Shown: positions 1-9,789 of the stretch, in pieces
How positions within the stretch are numbered: position 1 is the first letter of the stretch
Layout of the letters: each line of letters begins with the position of its first letter
Source of the DNA: Fallopia convolvulus
Taxonomy: Eukaryota; Streptophyta; Magnoliopsida; Caryophyllales; Polygonaceae
Assembly (NCBI GenBank): GCA_964016875.1
Contig: OZ024734.1
Coordinates: forward strand, 52,806,622-52,870,621
DNA: 64,000 nucleotides
Reading direction: 5' to 3'
The notes under the pieces: model-generated
What the model saw: only the letters and a program-made list of their open reading frames with translations
Told to the model about the DNA's origin: nothing
Databases searched by the model: none
Translations under genes and position numbers: made by a program

Positions 1-360
1 TCTTATGTTAATTCAGAGGTGTGAGGGTGAAGTAACTGAAATGGAGGTTCAATTCTTAAGTGTAAGAAACAACAAAATAAGTATAGTAATAACGAAATTA
101 ATTGATAAAAAAAATATATTTTATTTTAATTTGACCTCTGCTAGTAATGTTCAAATAATAATAGTATTTTCAAAATGAAAGTGGGGTTGATTGGATGTAC
201 ATAGATTATTTGATAAAAAAAAATATATTTTATTTTGAGATTATTTTTAAAAGGATGATTTAAACAAATAGCAAAAAAAAGAGGCTAATTAGGTGGATAT
301 TAAGGAGGGTGTGAAAATTAGGTAAATAGCAAAACTCCCCATCACCCACCCCCCACCCCA
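1..360. other. AT-rich intergenic DNA
   Basis: AT-rich sequence with poly-A and poly-T runs. I see no coding region, RNA gene or transposon terminus in it. It leads directly into the GTTGAC array at 371. Confidence 0.6.
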
Positions 361-370
361 CTCCCACCGA

Positions 371-500
371 GTTGACTCGGTAGTTGACCGGGTTGACTCA
401 CCCGTTGACCGAGTTGACTCAGTCGTTGACCGGTGTTGACCGTTGACCGGCGTTGACCGACAGTTGATCGACGTTGACCGGTGTTGACCGGCGTTGACCA
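371..500 (+). repeat. GTTGAC tandem array (W-box core cluster)
   Basis: A degenerate minisatellite with period about 10-12 bp. It holds twelve copies of TTGAC followed by C or T in about 130 bp, plus one decayed GTTGATC. TTGACY is the W-box, the binding core of plant WRKY transcription factors. A regulatory role is inference: no gene start lies nearby, and GTTGAC could simply be the repeat unit of a minisatellite. The antisense frame reads as Ser-Thr-rich peptide repeats, a product of the period. An ATCATCAC-rich stretch follows to about 590. Confidence 0.7.
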
Positions 501-600
501 TCATCACAATCATCACTAACATCATTTTCAAAACCGTCATCACCGTCTTCACAATTTTTTCACCGTCATCACAAATTTTTGATGAAAAAAAATGTAATAA

Positions 601-650
601 AAGACAAAAAGTGTCATCAAAATGTCTTGATGACAACTTTTTTATAACAA
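601..650. repeat. Short inverted repeat, also present at 3.7 kb
   Basis: A hairpin with 9-bp arms TGTCATCAA and TTGATGACA around a 6-nt loop, followed by a T-rich flank. The 30 bases 621-650 recur identically at 3701-3730. At 650 this copy stops abruptly against the CTAG of the putative Helitron end, while the 3.7-kb copy continues into other sequence. This looks like a dispersed hairpin element into which, or beside which, the Helitron-like sequence inserted. Confidence 0.5.
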
Positions 651-681
651 CTAGGTTGACAGGCCCGTGCGTACGCACGGG
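651..681 (-). mobile_element. Helitron-type 3' terminus
   Basis: On the minus strand a perfect 18-nt palindrome, CCCGTGCGTACGCACGGG (664-681), is followed by nine bases, then CTAG (651-654), then T. This is the Helitron 3' layout: GC-rich hairpin, short spacer, CTRR end, insertion before T. The element would extend to higher coordinates. I could not fix a 5' TC end, and no Rep/helicase coding is visible, so this is either a short non-autonomous copy or a decayed one. Confidence 0.45.
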
Positions 682-689
682 ACATGTAT

Positions 690-3165
690 TTTGCATGTGC
701 TTATATTTTTTATTGTTTATAAACTATACCTTTATGAGTCGAGTTCATAAAAATTAGAATAATTTAGATGTCTATTATTTTTTGTACATTTATTTATACA
801 TTTGTACATGAATTATACAAATGCATAAACAAAGGCACATCTAATGGTATCTAATAAGAGTCTTGGTAATATTAATTTGGATGAAAAGAATTATAATTAG
901 TCAATTTATATGATGGACAATAAGAGCCATGTGTACTTATTGTTTATGCTGTAAAATAAGACAATTTTTTGGAAAAGAAAACAATATAACGTATAAAAGA
1001 TGTAAAAAATAAGGGTATAAACAAATGAGATATTTAATGGAAAAATAAATAAATTTAAACATGCCTTGTTTTCTTTTTCACACTTTTTTTACTCCAAATC
1101 TTGCTCTTTTAAAATTCGTCTTTGATTTTTCTTATCCTTTTATTCAAAATGAATTGAAAAAATGTGTGTGTGTCGGGGGGGGGGGATAAGGTTGGAAAAT
1201 TTTGAAGATGTACGAACCTTGATGGTTTTTCAAAGAAGGTGAGCCCAAACATAAAGACATGACTCTATATACGAAAAACAACATTAAAATTTAAAAATAT
1301 TTTATTTCCTTACTTGATATCACTAAATTACACTCTTATCTATTTTTAACAGATGATATGATTTTCAACATGATATGATTTTCTTTGAACAAATTATTTT
1401 TTTAGGTCGTCATCAAATGTTATATTTAAAGGTATGAAAAATTAATTGAATAAAGTTTTTCATGGCTCATTATAATAGTTATTTTCATTATGTGGAGATT
1501 TCACTATAATATGCAGCTAGATGTCGATTAGAATATCACATTTGTGTCAATTATCATCCATTTAATGATAATAATGCAATTAAATTAAATTTGTCTTTTT
1601 GCCGTAGATTACACTATAAAATTTACCGTAATATCTTTAATGTGTACTGTTAAAATATGCTATTAAATTATTATTAACCAAATTAGGTTATAAATACACT
1701 TGGATTTTATTTTTATTTTTGACAGGAAAATACACTTGGATTTAAATTGTGCACTACTAAATTATATCATAAAATTATAATTCCAATAGATTAAATTATG
1801 TTACAAATATAAGGGTAATAGAATTGTATTTCAGTTTTTTATCTATCTTTGAATAATATTTTGCTCTTGCTTGAATCAATATATTTGTTTTATATTTTTT
1901 TTGTGAAGGTAAAATAAACATAGTGACTATTTAATTTAAACTTAATTTATAATATTTTACTTATTTATCACAATATAAAATAATAAGAAAAGAAAATTAC
2001 TTAATTGGTTTCATTCCACCTAATCAATTTTGAATAGTTTTTTTTCAATTTTTTCCAATTTATAGTATGTCATTTTCTCCTTATGAAATATTTTATTTCT
2101 TTTTTCCATTTTGATTAAATATATTTTATCATTTTTTTGTGATCGGTATATTATGAGAAGAACTTAATTTAGTTATTTTTTATTAATATAATAATATGAG
2201 TAAGCTTATCATATTTTATGAGTGTAATTCTTAATTAAATCATTTAATCTTCACTTTCTAACTTTATTATTTTGAATTAAATTTTTATTTTTAATGAAAC
2301 TTCACCCTTTTATAAAAAAAAGAAGTAAAATATGAACAATAACCAATTTAACCAAATCAAAAAAGTATATAAACTACGTATAATTCAACTTTTTTTTTCA
2401 AAATTCCTTTATATATAAGAATTTTTTTTTCAATATAAAATGACAAAAATTTAGTTAGATATATAATAGAGTGAAATTCTAATATAATAGGTAAATAATA
2501 TTCATTACAAATCATTTAAGATAATAGTTTAAATTTTTAATGAAAATAACCAATATTATCAAAGGGTGATGAGAAGAAATTTTCATATATAGACATGAAA
2601 ATTCTAATAATCGACAAGGCAAAATTTTCATATGTATAAATGAAATGAAATGCTAATAATCGATAAAATGTATAAAAACAATTATACGAAGGGATCGACA
2701 AATTCACCTCTTTTTCGCGTATGAGGAGGAAGAAGCAACAAATCAGCCTTTCTCTATATTCTCTGTTGTTCTCTTCATCTTTGGTTTTGCAAAACCACTC
2801 CTAACACATTCGCTTATATAGACTAAAAAAATAATTAGATCACCCAAAACTAATTAATCAAGCCAACCGTTTAAAAATACCAAGGGACCGGTAAAATCAC
2901 CAAAACTCCTACGTAATTTCCATCCCACATAAACCCAATTAATTGCTCCGTTAATTAGTTGCTCTTTGTGCCCATGAGTGCCTTGAATTAGGAGTTTATG
3001 TGGCAATAATTTTAGCCGTTACCATCACCCATTTGAATATGAATTCTATAATCGTATAAATACCATAATTAATGGTAATGAATGACTATTGGAATAGTAG
3101 GAATTTGAGTTGTGTCATGCATATTTTAAATCGCCTACTAACAATGTTGATAATTACTATTTATT
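690..3165. other. AT-rich intergenic DNA without genes
   Basis: About 2.5 kb of AT-rich sequence with many short homopolymers. The one notable local feature is a GT tract running into an 11-base G run (1175-1185). I see no splice-bounded exon, RNA gene, or transposon terminus with a convincing target duplication. Confidence 0.55.
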
Positions 3166-3169
3166 AGAG

Positions 3170-3356
3170 GAAGAGCTTAGGTTTGTGAGGCTCAAGTTTT
3201 ACCAAGTTAAGTATAATTTAAGGATAATTAATTAAGCTTATGATAATAATCCTCCCTTTATTATAAAATAAAAGTTGACTTGAAAATATTGTTCTATGGA
3301 GAATAATGGACCGGTTGAAAATATTATCAACCGCTCATTGATTAATCTTTGATATT

Positions 3357-3400
<44 letters not shown>

Positions 3401-3425
3401 GTTTAGATTGGTATACAAAAATATA
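3170..3425 (+). repeat. Dispersed repeat, inverted copy at 21.6-21.85 kb
   Basis: From the pattern CTCAAGTTTTA, through GATAATAATCCTCCCTTTA and GGAGAATAATGGACCGGTTG, to the GGGTTTAGATTGG after the AT tract, this stretch matches the reverse complement of about 21630-21830. The match covers roughly 200 bp with scattered substitutions and indels. The second copy lies inside the solo LTR 21507-25376, so this is either a fragment of that LTR family or a small element shared by both places. An (AT)n tract interrupts this copy. Confidence 0.6.
3360..3397. repeat. (AT)n microsatellite
   Basis: An uninterrupted alternating A/T tract of about 19 dinucleotides. The inverted copy of the surrounding repeat at 21.65 kb lacks it, so the expansion is specific to this copy. 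Confidence 0.95.
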
Positions 3426-3464
3426 AGATTGTTCCCAACTAAATAAGTCTATGGAAAAACTTAA

Positions 3465-3570
3465 AAAAAGGAGGTTATAATACCACTTTCAATGAGATTT
3501 GAACCTTAGACCTCTCAATATATTCTAAGTAAACATGTTAACCATATATGCTATGAGAGTTGTTTTGGTT
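3465..3570 (-). mobile_element. SINE-like tRNA-derived unit (candidate)
   Basis: On the minus strand an A-box-like TAGCATATATGG is followed about 45 nt later by a B-box-like GGTTCAAATCTC, and the unit runs out into CCTCC followed by a T run. This is the layout of a plant tRNA-related SINE head and tail. It is not a tRNA gene, because no acceptor stem or anticodon arm folds around the boxes. No target duplication was established. Confidence 0.4.
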
Positions 3571-3649
3571 ACAAATGAAAATATATATAATTTTGTGCAT
3601 GAATTTATTATGTACAATAAATGCTTCATGTACACAACTTTTTAATGTT

Positions 3650-3735
3650 ATATATAGAAAAGTATCATTAAAGGCATTCAAGCATATAAAAGTATCATTA
3701 AATGTCTTGATGACAACTTTTTTATAACAAAAAGT
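3650..3735. repeat. Short repeats with GTATCATTAA motif and second copy of the 620-kb-side hairpin flank
   Basis: Contains two copies of AAGTATCATTAA and the 30-bp block 3701-3730 identical to 621-650. The antisense frame gives repeated FNDTF peptides, which follow from the repeats and are not evidence of a gene. Confidence 0.5.
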
Positions 3736-4212
3736 ATTATTAAGAAGCTTTATAATGTATCTGATAACAAATCTCTGGGGTGATGATCTAATAAGCCATT
3801 CAACCAATTCAAGAGATTAATTTGAGAAACCAGAAACAAATAGAGAAGAATGTTCCTTATGAGAAGAATTGAGGAAACAAGCTATTGTGCATCAGACCTA
3901 ATGCAATGAGGAAGTTGTTCTTGATCGGTAGATTGAAAAGTTCCAGACATCCACAAGTAAAAATGAAAACCAGACACGCATCGTCGCTTACTTCTAGATC
4001 CACAACCTCAGAATTTCCCATGACTTTGCACGACATTCATAGCTAATTATCTAGAACTCTATGTCACCCCCTTCCTTGTAACTACAATATCTACAAATTT
4101 AGCTAGCACAAGAACTCAAGAAAAACAAACCATATTAAGAATCTTACGAAAGCAGCTAAGTCGAAGATAGCAACAATCAGGAAAAATGAAAAAAACCCTA
4201 GCTCTTGGATAT
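3736..4212. other. Sequence 3' of the THO5 exon, no second exon seen
   Basis: In the direction of the THO5 exon this is intron-like sequence beginning with GT at 4214-4213. I searched the minus strand for the next conserved THO5 block and did not find it here or in 1-3735. Intron 1 could run off the window, or the gene may be truncated. Confidence 0.45.
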
Positions 4213-4214
4213 AC

Positions 4215-4445
4215 CTGTCAGAGAGAGACGAGGTTGAGAAGCATTTGCGTGACGAGCTCGCGAAGCTCACTCTTAGATTTGGCCTTGTCTGCCTTCTTTA
4301 TCGAGAGCAACTTCGCGGCGATCTCCTCCGTAGATACCAGCTTGTTGTCGTCAAGCAAATCGTAAGGTGTTTTCTCCGCCTTGTGATCCACCAGTATTGA
4401 TTTTCTCTCCTCCGCGGCGCCCCCACCAGCGCCATCATCTTCCAT
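4215..4445 (-). pseudogene. THO complex subunit 5 homologue, first exon only
   Basis: THO5 belongs to the nuclear THO/TREX complex, which couples transcription to mRNA export and small-RNA production. Starting at the ATG 4445-4443, the exon encodes an acidic, Gly-rich N-terminus. It then reads KTPYDLLDDNK, EEIAAKLLSIKK and SELRELVTQMLLNLVSL, which matches the conserved N-terminal block of plant THO5 in order and spacing. Directly after NLVSL is TGA (4220-4218), then CAG and a GT splice donor (4214-4213). In the family the residue at the TGA is Arg, so this looks like a CGA to TGA nonsense change in the penultimate codon of the exon. No later exon is visible within the window. I call it a probable pseudogene or truncated 5' fragment. 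The family is identified from memory of conserved residues, not from a search. Confidence 0.6.
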
Positions 4446-4900
4446 CTATTCACCTTCTGGCTCTTCTCATGTCTCTTGTCCAACAACATCACACAAATGA
4501 TTTTCAGAAATACATCCACAAATTGGGGATCTCAAAACCTAATCACACCAATAGACCAAAATTGATAAAGCGATCGACTAGATATTTCAAAGAGAAAGGC
4601 CGATCGCCTCTGGAATAGCACGAGTCGGAAACACAAGATGAATAGCGCCTCCTCCCGCCCCCAGTAAAGTCTCCATGTCCGTTTGTGAGCCGGCAACAGC
4701 TTTTCGTAGGACGCTCGCCTGATCAGAAGCGAGAAAACCTATAGATCGAAAGAGATGGACTGAATCGCAGTTCCAAACCTTCTCGATGGAGGAGTTGGGA
4801 GATAAGAAGAGGCGAGAGAGAAGAAGACTTCTGAGAGGAAGAAATTCGGGAGTCGGGAAAGGAGGGGAGAGAAAATAAAATAGGGTTTATATACTTAACA
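4446..4900 (-). promoter_or_regulatory. Probable 5'UTR and promoter of the THO5 fragment
   Basis: Upstream of the THO5 ATG lies about 430 bp that is richer in G+C and in purine runs than the surrounding DNA, as expected for a 5' leader. On the minus strand TATATAAAC at about 4893-4885 is a reasonable TATA box. The composition changes back to AT-rich intergenic at about 4900. The plus-strand frame 4367-4618 is an antisense shadow. Confidence 0.4.
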
Positions 4901-5261
4901 AATACCTAATTTATCAAGGAGTTTAACAAACGTCTAAATAAGGTGGCCCAAAATGCTTTTGGGCTAAATTTGTTCTTTTTAAAAAGAGATTTTGAACATT
5001 CTGAAAAGGGAAAGTTTATAAAGGGGCAATAAGTACATTACCGAATGCAGCTTTTGAAAATTAATGTATTATAAATATATTATTTTGTATCATATGATTG
5101 ATCCGAATGGGTCTAATGTTGCTAGTATCACTAGTTTTTAAAAATAAAATCATGTTTCTATGTTTTGATGATTAGGTTTTCAATACATAATAGAAGCTCC
5201 ATTTTGATAATTTACCATACATGTTTTATTCTATATTTATGGGTTCGAAATAAACCATTCA
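4901..5261. other. AT-rich spacer
   Basis: About 360 bp of AT-rich DNA between the THO5 promoter and the solo LTR. Nothing recognisable in it. Confidence 0.6.
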
Positions 5262-5266
5262 AATCT

Positions 5267-5513
5267 TGATGTTAATATTGTCATGAATGGGCAATTATGA
5301 ATAATTAGGAAAAATAAGAGATACATATTGTAATATGCTAGAAAGGCTATAAGAGCCCGTGAGCTTTCGGTGTAATGCATCATTGAATCAATACAAACAT
5401 TCTTATCTCTCCTTCTTATCTTCTCTCTGTAATTCTTCTTCTTCCTTAACCTTCTCCTTCTTATCCTTTAATCTCTTCTTCTCTTTACCCTAATCTCTAT
5501 CAATTACCTTTCA
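5267..5513 (+). mobile_element. Solo LTR, copia-type, TSD AATCT
   Basis: A 247-bp unit starts TGATGTTAATATTG and ends CCTTTCA. It is flanked by the perfect 5-bp duplication AATCT at 5262-5266 and 5514-5518. The interior has a short-LTR copia layout: AT-rich U3, GCTATAAGAGCCC, a CATTGAATCAATACAA stretch and a long pyrimidine-rich tail. No internal retrotransposon sequence remains, so it is a solo LTR left by recombination. Confidence 0.75.
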
Positions 5514-5648
5514 AATCTCATGATCCTAGACATGATATAATTGTAAGTGTTTTGTCATCATTTTTGCTTCATTGTGCTATGCGCTCGCTTTTCAACCATT
5601 TTGACCAAATTGGATCTCGACCCTTTTGATATAAGTGTAAATCTCATA

Positions 5649-5918
5649 CTCCCTCCGATCCAAAATAAGTGTTGTTTTAGTTTTGGATACAAGATTTAAG
5701 AAAACTATTAATTAAACTCAAAAATATAAATTTTGTATGAATTTTACCACTCATCACCTTTTTTAACCAATAGATGAATAACATTAATCAATAAAAACAC
5801 ATTCCAATAACAATTCTCATATCTCACTCCTAATCAATTGTCTAGAAAACCTAAAACGACACATAAATTGGATAAAATTTAAAATGCTAAAACGACACTT
5901 AATGTGAATCGGAGGGTG
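5649..5918. mobile_element. Stowaway-like MITE 1
   Basis: A 270-bp element with inverted termini, CTCCCTCCGATCCAAAATAA on the left and the inverted counterpart of CTCCGATTCACATTAAGTG on the right. It is flanked by TA dinucleotides (5647-5648 and 5919-5920). The CTCCCTCCG terminus and TA target are diagnostic of Stowaway (Tc1/mariner) MITEs. Confidence 0.85.
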
Positions 5919-6140
5919 TATTAATATCAATTTTAATTATTTGGATGTGATTCTACAAAAAAAAAAAATTATCTGGATGTGATATTTAAAGTTTTGACAC
6001 ATTAATGAAAGGTTGTTTTAGCCCACTAGGCAATCAATTAGACAATCATGATGGTAGCTAGGGTGAATTATACGGAGTACTCCGTATTATTTTAATGAAA
6101 GAGAGCTAGGTAGCACTCTCTCCACACTTATAATGAAATA

Positions 6141-6432
6141 TTTCCTCCGTTTTGTAATATAGGGGTGTTTAGAATTTTACACATATATTAAGACATGCTT
6201 AAAAATGAAATTAATAAGATTTTGTTTTTTGTGTACAAATTAATATGAAATTAAATCATGTAAAATCACCCAATGAGTGACATTTTTTAGTATTTATAAG
6301 TGCATTGGAACTAGAAATGGATTAATTAAATGTTATTTTTAGCAAATTTTAGTATTAATTAATAAAAAATAGACTTATATTGTGAAACAAGATTTTAAGC
6401 TAAAACGACCCTATATTACGAAACGGAGGTAG
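6141..6432. mobile_element. Stowaway-like MITE 2
   Basis: A 292-bp element with inverted ends, TTTCCTCCGTTTTGTAATAT on the left and ATATTACGAAACGGAGG on the right. It is flanked by TA at 6139-6140 and 6433-6434. It is a separate insertion from MITE 1. An inverted TACGGAGTACTCCGTA palindrome lies just upstream at about 6071-6086. Confidence 0.85.
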
Positions 6433-6434
6433 TA

Positions 6435-6701
6435 AAAAAAGGCCGAATAGGAATAAAAAGTGTGGGATAGCCCAACATCATAAACAAGAAAAGAAGAAAC
6501 CTTGTGATTGATGAGCTTATTCATGTACGTTACACGCGTCATTGATCGATGAGGCTTGTGAACAGTGCATATAATAGTACGTCAAATCAAAGAATGCAAA
6601 CCAATGAACATTAATGTTCTATTTTTAATGCCCCTCATAATTCGCAGTTTGATATCATCAATTGAACTTAATTCTAAAAAAAAGATAGGGAGTTGATTGA
6701 T
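6435..6701. other. Sequence 3' of the SCPL pseudogene
   Basis: AT-rich DNA downstream of the SCPL stop codon. It would hold the 3'UTR and polyadenylation region of that gene; I cannot mark a poly(A) signal with confidence. Confidence 0.4.
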
Positions 6702-7441
6702 TCATAGAGGATACCAATGCACCCATCTCTCGAACAAGTGAGAACATACCTTGAATTGTAAAATTGAACAATATGACCTGCCCCTTGCATTACACGTACA
6801 CAAAGTTAAAAAGATTTTTTTTGGAAATTAATTTGGTCACATAGGAGATTAGCACAGAAGGGTTTAGTTCAAATGAAACAAACTCGATTTTATCCTAAAA
6901 TATGAAACGAATACACTTTTCCTAGTTAATAATTCACTTTTTATACAAAGATGCATTGCAAAATATGAAAACTGCAGTCCGAAAAAGTATAAAAAGTGCA
7001 CTACAAAGTACGAAAAATGTAAATTCGAACAAGTGCACTCTGAAATAGAAAAAATACACTACGAACTAGAAAAAATACATTTATTTTAGAATAAGAGTTC
7101 GTTTCGGGATAAAAATTTGTTTTATTTTAACCAAATTCTAGCATGAGATTGAAATTATTACGTACCTTCACAGTGGCGAATAGCAGTTTGTAACCATTAT
7201 CCGATGTGTAATATTTCTCTGTATACCTGCAAAATTATTCAACAAGTTAATATATATAATAAAATATGCAACACCAACAAGAGTTTCTCACAATATCAAA
7301 CTACTCATGTTTAGACAATCATCTTACCCTACGACTTGGCCATTAATGAACCATGGCCTCCATTTTTCTTCTACTGTCAGATTGAGGGATTTTATCCAAG
7401 ACTGGGTAGCCATGACTGGCACAGAATTATCACGATCACCA
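6702..7441 (-). pseudogene. SCPL exons 10-12 (C-terminus)
   Basis: Exon 10 (7441-7328) carries NGDRDNSVPVMATQSW and ends in RPWFINGQVVG. It contains the Asp of the catalytic triad (family motif GDHD, here GDRD). Exon 11 (7226-7166) is 20 codons ending LLFATVK. Exon 12 (6783-6702) carries GAGH, the catalytic His block (family GGGHTAPE), and ends CSHLFERWVHWYPL-stop, matching the usual SCPL tail. Exon 12 cannot be read in one frame: a G run after the acceptor is one base short for GAGH to be in frame, and a second one-base shift separates GAGH from the tail. Confidence 0.8.
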
Positions 7442-7475
7442 CTACAAAGTAAGATAACATGAGCTAATAAATAAA

Positions 7476-8182
7476 GGGTCATGTTATGCAATATTTTTAA
7501 AATTAGTTTATAATTTTTATTTTTTTTAAAATTATAAAATCAGTCCAAATTTACTTTTTCTTTCTCCCCTTCTCATTCTCTGTTGTACACAACTCTAATT
7601 CAAATCTAAATCTTTTCATACTCTTATTGTTTAAAGAATATCGAGTAAAAATAAAAGAAACTCCGAATATGAGTTTCGTAATCGAAATTACATGGTACGT
7701 TCACCATTCATATAAGCGTTTTTGTTTTAAATTTTCGCAGTTGTTCATGCACGTGCGCGGATTGTGTGCAAAACAATTGTGCAAGTAATTTTTGCAAGTG
7801 TGCATAATAGCAGTGCACACAGAAAGTTTGTGTGCAAAGAAGCAGTGCACGCATAAAGAATGTGTGCATATAAGAAATGCACATCAAATTTTTGCGTTCA
7901 AAATTTGTATGCACACGAAAAATTTGTGTGCTTCGTCCGAAGGTTGCAAGATGAACGCGTAAATGCCCGACAAAGGTCGAAATCAATGAGCGAGTGAGCG
8001 ACGAGAAGTTTGAACGTTAAAAGAGGATTTTGAATGGAGATTCAAAGAGTTTTGAGTAAAGAGAGGGGAATTGTGAAACCGTACTCTTCTTTAAAACGAG
8101 CCTTTAATTTGGAATTAGTTTGTAATAAATAAAAAATAGAGAATTGCAAACTAAAAAGGCGGGGTGTTGCATAGCTGGTATG
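7476..8182. mobile_element. MITE-like insertion in SCPL intron 9
   Basis: A unit of about 707 bp is flanked by the 8-bp repeat TAAATAAA (7468-7475 and 8183-8190). Inverted subterminal sequences share TATGCAA and nearby AAACTAATT/TTAGTTT blocks. The interior (7730-7930) is dense in TGTGCA/TGCACA hexamers, which explains the Cys/His-rich antisense frame at 7708-7986. The 8-bp target size suggests a hAT or MULE relative, but the TSD is AT-rich and the terminal inverted repeats are weak. Confidence 0.45.
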
Positions 8183-8691
8183 TAAATAAATGGGCTAATT
8201 AGGATCATACACTACCTGCGAAAATATGATCATAAAATCTACTTGACAAATATATATAAAATACAAAAATTATTTTAATATTTTTATATGATTTATTTTC
8301 ATTGTTATTAAATTAAAATTGAGTTTTAATTTAATTAAATACAAAAGTATATTTTTTCATTAGAAAACATACTAATTTAGTTATAAACTAAAGAAAATTT
8401 ACAAGTAAGGACACCATCCGGACTTTTACAAAAGTTCAGGGGTACGACTCGTAATAAGTTTTTTTTCAGGACACCACTCGGAAAAACCAAAAACTCGAGA
8501 GTACCAACCGGAATTTCCCAAAAATTTAATAATTAAATAAAATAAAATAATGCCCATATATGGTGTGGAACATAAAGTACAGTATGTACTAAGAGTATAA
8601 GATATTAAGATGGTATGGAACTTAATGAGGGTTAAGGAGTAGTGTAAGAGAAGCATTATTAATGAGGGTTTAGGAGCAAGTAGTATCTTAC

Positions 8692-9450
8692 TTCATGACT
8701 AAAACATTTAGCTCTTTGGTGGTGAGATATTTATGGATAGAGATAACACTTGTCACATCTGTCGTGTAATTGAGTGTACTGGCGCACCTGTACCACACTG
8801 GTACTGTATCCTATTTTAATTAGATGGACAAGAATGAAAGCAAAATCAACAAAAGTATGGCATCTTCAATGCATTATAACTAGACATGGAAAACGTGAAA
8901 AATAAACAACTTTAAATTAATTACCTTTCGAACATGTAAGGCTTCCCTGACTTGAGGATCATTAATCCAATACGATGCTAACATATACAAGAAATTCTGG
9001 AAAATGAACAAGTTAGCGGGTTTATTTTATTTATTTATTGCTCCGTATTATTTTTTTATAAATATTTATTTATTTTTAAATATAAATCATTAATTTAATA
9101 TGAATCAATTTTATCGAGTGGAGGAAAAGGAAACCAAAGTAGAAAAAAAAATATTACTCGACAATGAAACTCTTGAAGAGATCTTCGATTCAAGTTTTCA
9201 TGAGGTCTTCTAGGTGAACATTTTGGGTCCAAACAGCTGCTCTCGTCCAAATCGTTGGTACACTGGAAATATATAGCAAGAAATAAAGTTGTAATTTGAT
9301 GCATATTAGTTAAAGTGGAAAAAGGATCGATTTTCTCATAATCAATTAAGTTGAACTACTAACCATTTTGTATTGTTCCAAAGCAAGAGCACATTTTGTG
9401 TTTGATGGATCCACATCCTTATAGTTCCCATCGCAATTTTCTTTTGCTGT
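8692..9450 (-). pseudogene. SCPL exons 6-9 (open, phases consistent)
   Basis: Exon 6 (9450-9364) reads ENCDGNYKDVDPSNTKC. Exon 7 (9262-9158) contains DESSCLDPKCSPRRP, the linker with conserved cysteines. Exon 8 (8996-8925) reads YWINDPQVREALHVRK. Exon 9 (8810-8692) begins DTVPVWYRC and continues through SIHKYLTTKELNVLVM. Each is bordered by AG and GT and is open. Lengths of 87, 105, 72 and 119 nt keep the reading frame, so this part of the gene has not decayed visibly. A 50-bp imperfect tandem duplication of intronic sequence lies at about 8408-8512. Confidence 0.85.
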
Positions 9451-9639
9451 CTGTTGGTAATGCAAATCAAATTTCTTTTAACTACTACAAAAAATGTATA
9501 GATATTGTTAACATGTAACATAATATCGCGAACGTAGTTACCTCGGGCTATATAAAGATTATTATTTTTCTTAAAAAAAAGGAACTATTTTACCCTTTTT
9601 GAAGAAAAATACAAATTAGTTCGGACACATCCGGGATAA

Positions 9640-9785
9640 AGAAGGACGTGCACATGTAAGCCTAATACACACGTCAAGTGGGGTTCCATCTTAAAACCAA
9701 TTAGTAATAGAAGGAGTAACACAAGGGCTTATATAATAGGCATGTTTAGTTTCAACTTTTCCATGTGGGATGATATTCTAACATG
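9640..9785 (-). repeat. Repeat copy flanking the LINE fragment (low-coordinate side)
   Basis: A diverged copy of the sequence at about 10405-10560: shared blocks are TTCCATC.TAAAAC.AAT, GATAGGAGG/TAGAAGGAG, GTAA.(A/G)CAAGGG and the CATGTGGGA/CGACGTGGGA segment. Both copies run in the same direction. They resemble the terminal repeats of a small non-autonomous LTR element (TRIM-like), but I could not define ends. Confidence 0.4.
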
Positions 9786-9789
9786 ATCG

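Noticed and set aside
371..500. Centromeric or subtelomeric satellite
   Set aside because: Only about 130 bp long with no higher-order array; too short to support such a claim.
289..696. Protein-coding gene with Ser-Thr repeats on the minus strand
   Set aside because: The repeat peptide is the antisense of the GTTGAC array, and the frame crosses the Helitron-like terminus; no homology or gene structure.
3465..3570. tRNA gene
   Set aside because: A- and B-box-like motifs are present, but no cloverleaf (acceptor and anticodon stems) forms; better read as a SINE-like unit.
5267..5513. Promoter or 5' leader with CT-rich repeat
   Set aside because: TG...CA ends and a perfect AATCT duplication show it is a solo LTR.
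7708..7986. Cys/His-rich small protein on the minus strand
   Set aside because: Composition follows from TGTGCA/TGCACA hexamers inside a MITE-like insertion; no start context or conserved motif.
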